DNA from: Butyrivibrio sp.
Lineage (GTDB): Bacteria > Bacillota > Clostridia > Lachnospirales > Lachnospiraceae
Length of the DNA stretch: 6,519 nucleotides
Direction of reading: 5' to 3'
Assembly: GCA_024688095.1 (NCBI GenBank)
Contig: JAILEJ010000039.1
Span: 1-6,519, forward strand
In this document: positions 5,762 to 6,519 of the stretch, in pieces
How positions within the stretch are numbered: the first letter of the stretch is position 1
Layout of the letters: each line of letters starts with the position of its first letter
Made by a program: the position numbers and the translations under genes
Notes under the pieces: generated by a model
The model's database searches: none
Seen by the model: only the letters and a program-made list of their open reading frames with translations
What the model was told of the DNA's origin: nothing

Positions 5762-6519
5762 ATGGATAAGATTAAGTTGGAATATTTATGTACTGAGGAT
5801 AGCATTACTGTTTTCTGGGAAAAAATGGAAAGTTCAGAAAAAGGCGATGTTTATGAGCTATCTATTAATAATGGGGATGCAGTAAAGATATGTAAGACAG
5901 ATTATACATTTGAAGGACTTGAAGCTGATAAGGAATACAGCGTTGAGGTTAAAACAGTCAGAGCTGGAGCGGTGATTGATACTGAAGCGATAAGCATTAA
6001 AACTCTGCTTACAAAAAAGAGAATTGATGTTACTAAAGCTCCATACAACGCTGTTGCAGATGGTACTACTATTAATACTATAGCGCTTCAGAAGGCATTG
6101 GATGATTGCCAGAAGGGTGAGTGCGTTTTTTTTCCAAAGGGAGAGTTCCTCACAGGTGGACTAAGGCTTCATAGTGATATGGAAATCTATCTGGAGGAAG
6201 GTGCTGTATTACTTGGAAGTGAAAATCCAGAGGATTATCTTCCCAAGATTCATAGCAGATTTGAAGGAAAAGAGATGGAGTGCTATCAGAGCCTTCTCAA
6301 CATGGGTGAACTTGATCACAATGATGGATATAATTGTAAAAATGTCATCATCCGAGGAAAGGGTAAGATTTCTGGCGGAGGCAAGACTCTTGCAAAGGCA
6401 ATAATTAATACTGAAAGAGAAAGACTGAAAAAAGAGATTGAAGCTCTTGGTGATAAAATAAAAGAGTATGAGAATAATGATACAATACCTGGACGTGCAA
6501 GAGGCAGACTTATAAATAT
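5762..6519 (+). CDS. Polygalacturonase-like GH28 family enzyme (N-terminal part, 3' end outside window)
   Basis: The frame is open from ATG 5762 to the window edge (252 codons plus two bases). Residues about 1-83 resemble a fibronectin-III-like module, with a TDYTFEGLEADKEYSVEVKTV strand pattern. From about 88 the pectate-lyase-like beta-helix begins: the family's N-terminal motif IDVTKAPYNAVADGTTINTIALQKALDDC (88-116), then VFFPKGEFLTGGLRLHSDMEIYLEEGAVLLGS (122-153) and NVIIRGKGKISGGG (194-207). A charged, probably helical insertion (about 215-240) is followed by GRARGRLIN, a stretch that often precedes the catalytic part of bacterial exo-acting GH28 enzymes. The catalytic aspartates are beyond the window. 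GH28 enzymes hydrolyse galacturonan linkages in pectin. No signal peptide is present, which suggests action on imported pectin oligosaccharides. Rhamnogalacturonan or xylogalacturonan specificity is equally possible. Confidence 0.87.
   Translation, partial: MDKIKLEYLCTEDSITVFWEKMESSEKGDVYELSINNGDAVKICKTDYTFEGLEADKEYSVEVKTVRAGAVIDTEAISIKTLLTKKRIDVTKAPYNAVADGTTINTIALQKALDDCQKGECVFFPKGEFLTGGLRLHSDMEIYLEEGAVLLGSENPEDYLPKIHSRFEGKEMECYQSLLNMGELDHNDGYNCKNVIIRGKGKISGGGKTLAKAIINTERERLKKEIEALGDKIKEYENNDTIPGRARGRLIN

Noticed and set aside
6174..6404. + strand 76-codon frame inside the GH28 gene
   Set aside because: It lies in another frame of a sequence that encodes conserved GH28 beta-helix motifs.

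Overview
The window looks like a piece of a low-GC Firmicutes chromosome. The best guess is a plant-fibre-degrading Lachnospiraceae such as Butyrivibrio, Pseudobutyrivibrio or a relative. The basis is AT-rich DNA, strong purine-rich ribosome binding sites, a domain-swapped family 3 glycoside hydrolase of the type described from Butyrivibrio and Ruminococcus, and a SpoIIE/RsbU-type phosphatase. No rRNA or other taxonomic marker is present, so the assignment is an inference.

Layout: (1) 1-453, the 3' end of a GH42-type beta-galactosidase gene, + strand. (2) 454-519, a short gap holding a near-perfect 36-nt inverted repeat. (3) 520-3291, a complete 923-residue GH3 enzyme whose C-terminal and N-terminal GH3 domains occur in reversed order and which carries an extra C-terminal beta-rich module. 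(4) 3292-3645, a terminator-like structured element overlapped by a good extended -10 promoter, then a possible 49-codon small gene or small RNA ending in a second hairpin, which also serves the convergent gene. (5) 3646-5163 on the - strand, a membrane-anchored PP2C/SpoIIE-type phosphatase with about eight predicted membrane helices. (6) 5164-5761, about 600 bases without a convincing gene but with two kinds of degenerate repeat. (7) 5762 to the window end, the 5' part of a GH28 (polygalacturonase-like) gene with an N-terminal fibronectin-III-like module.

The GH42 and GH3 genes are probably co-transcribed. With the GH28 gene they suggest an intracellular set that finishes the breakdown of imported plant cell-wall oligosaccharides, plausibly pectin backbone fragments plus galactose- or arabinose/glucose-containing side chains. 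Neither complete N-terminus (GH3, GH28) carries a signal peptide. The phosphatase lies on the opposite strand with its own terminator, and nothing in the sequence ties it directly to the sugar genes.

No clear new defence, mobile or signalling system is visible. The parts least explained by known families are the promoter/terminator overlap with the tiny transcript at 3353-3642, the hairpin at 456-491 and the repeats at 5252-5570.
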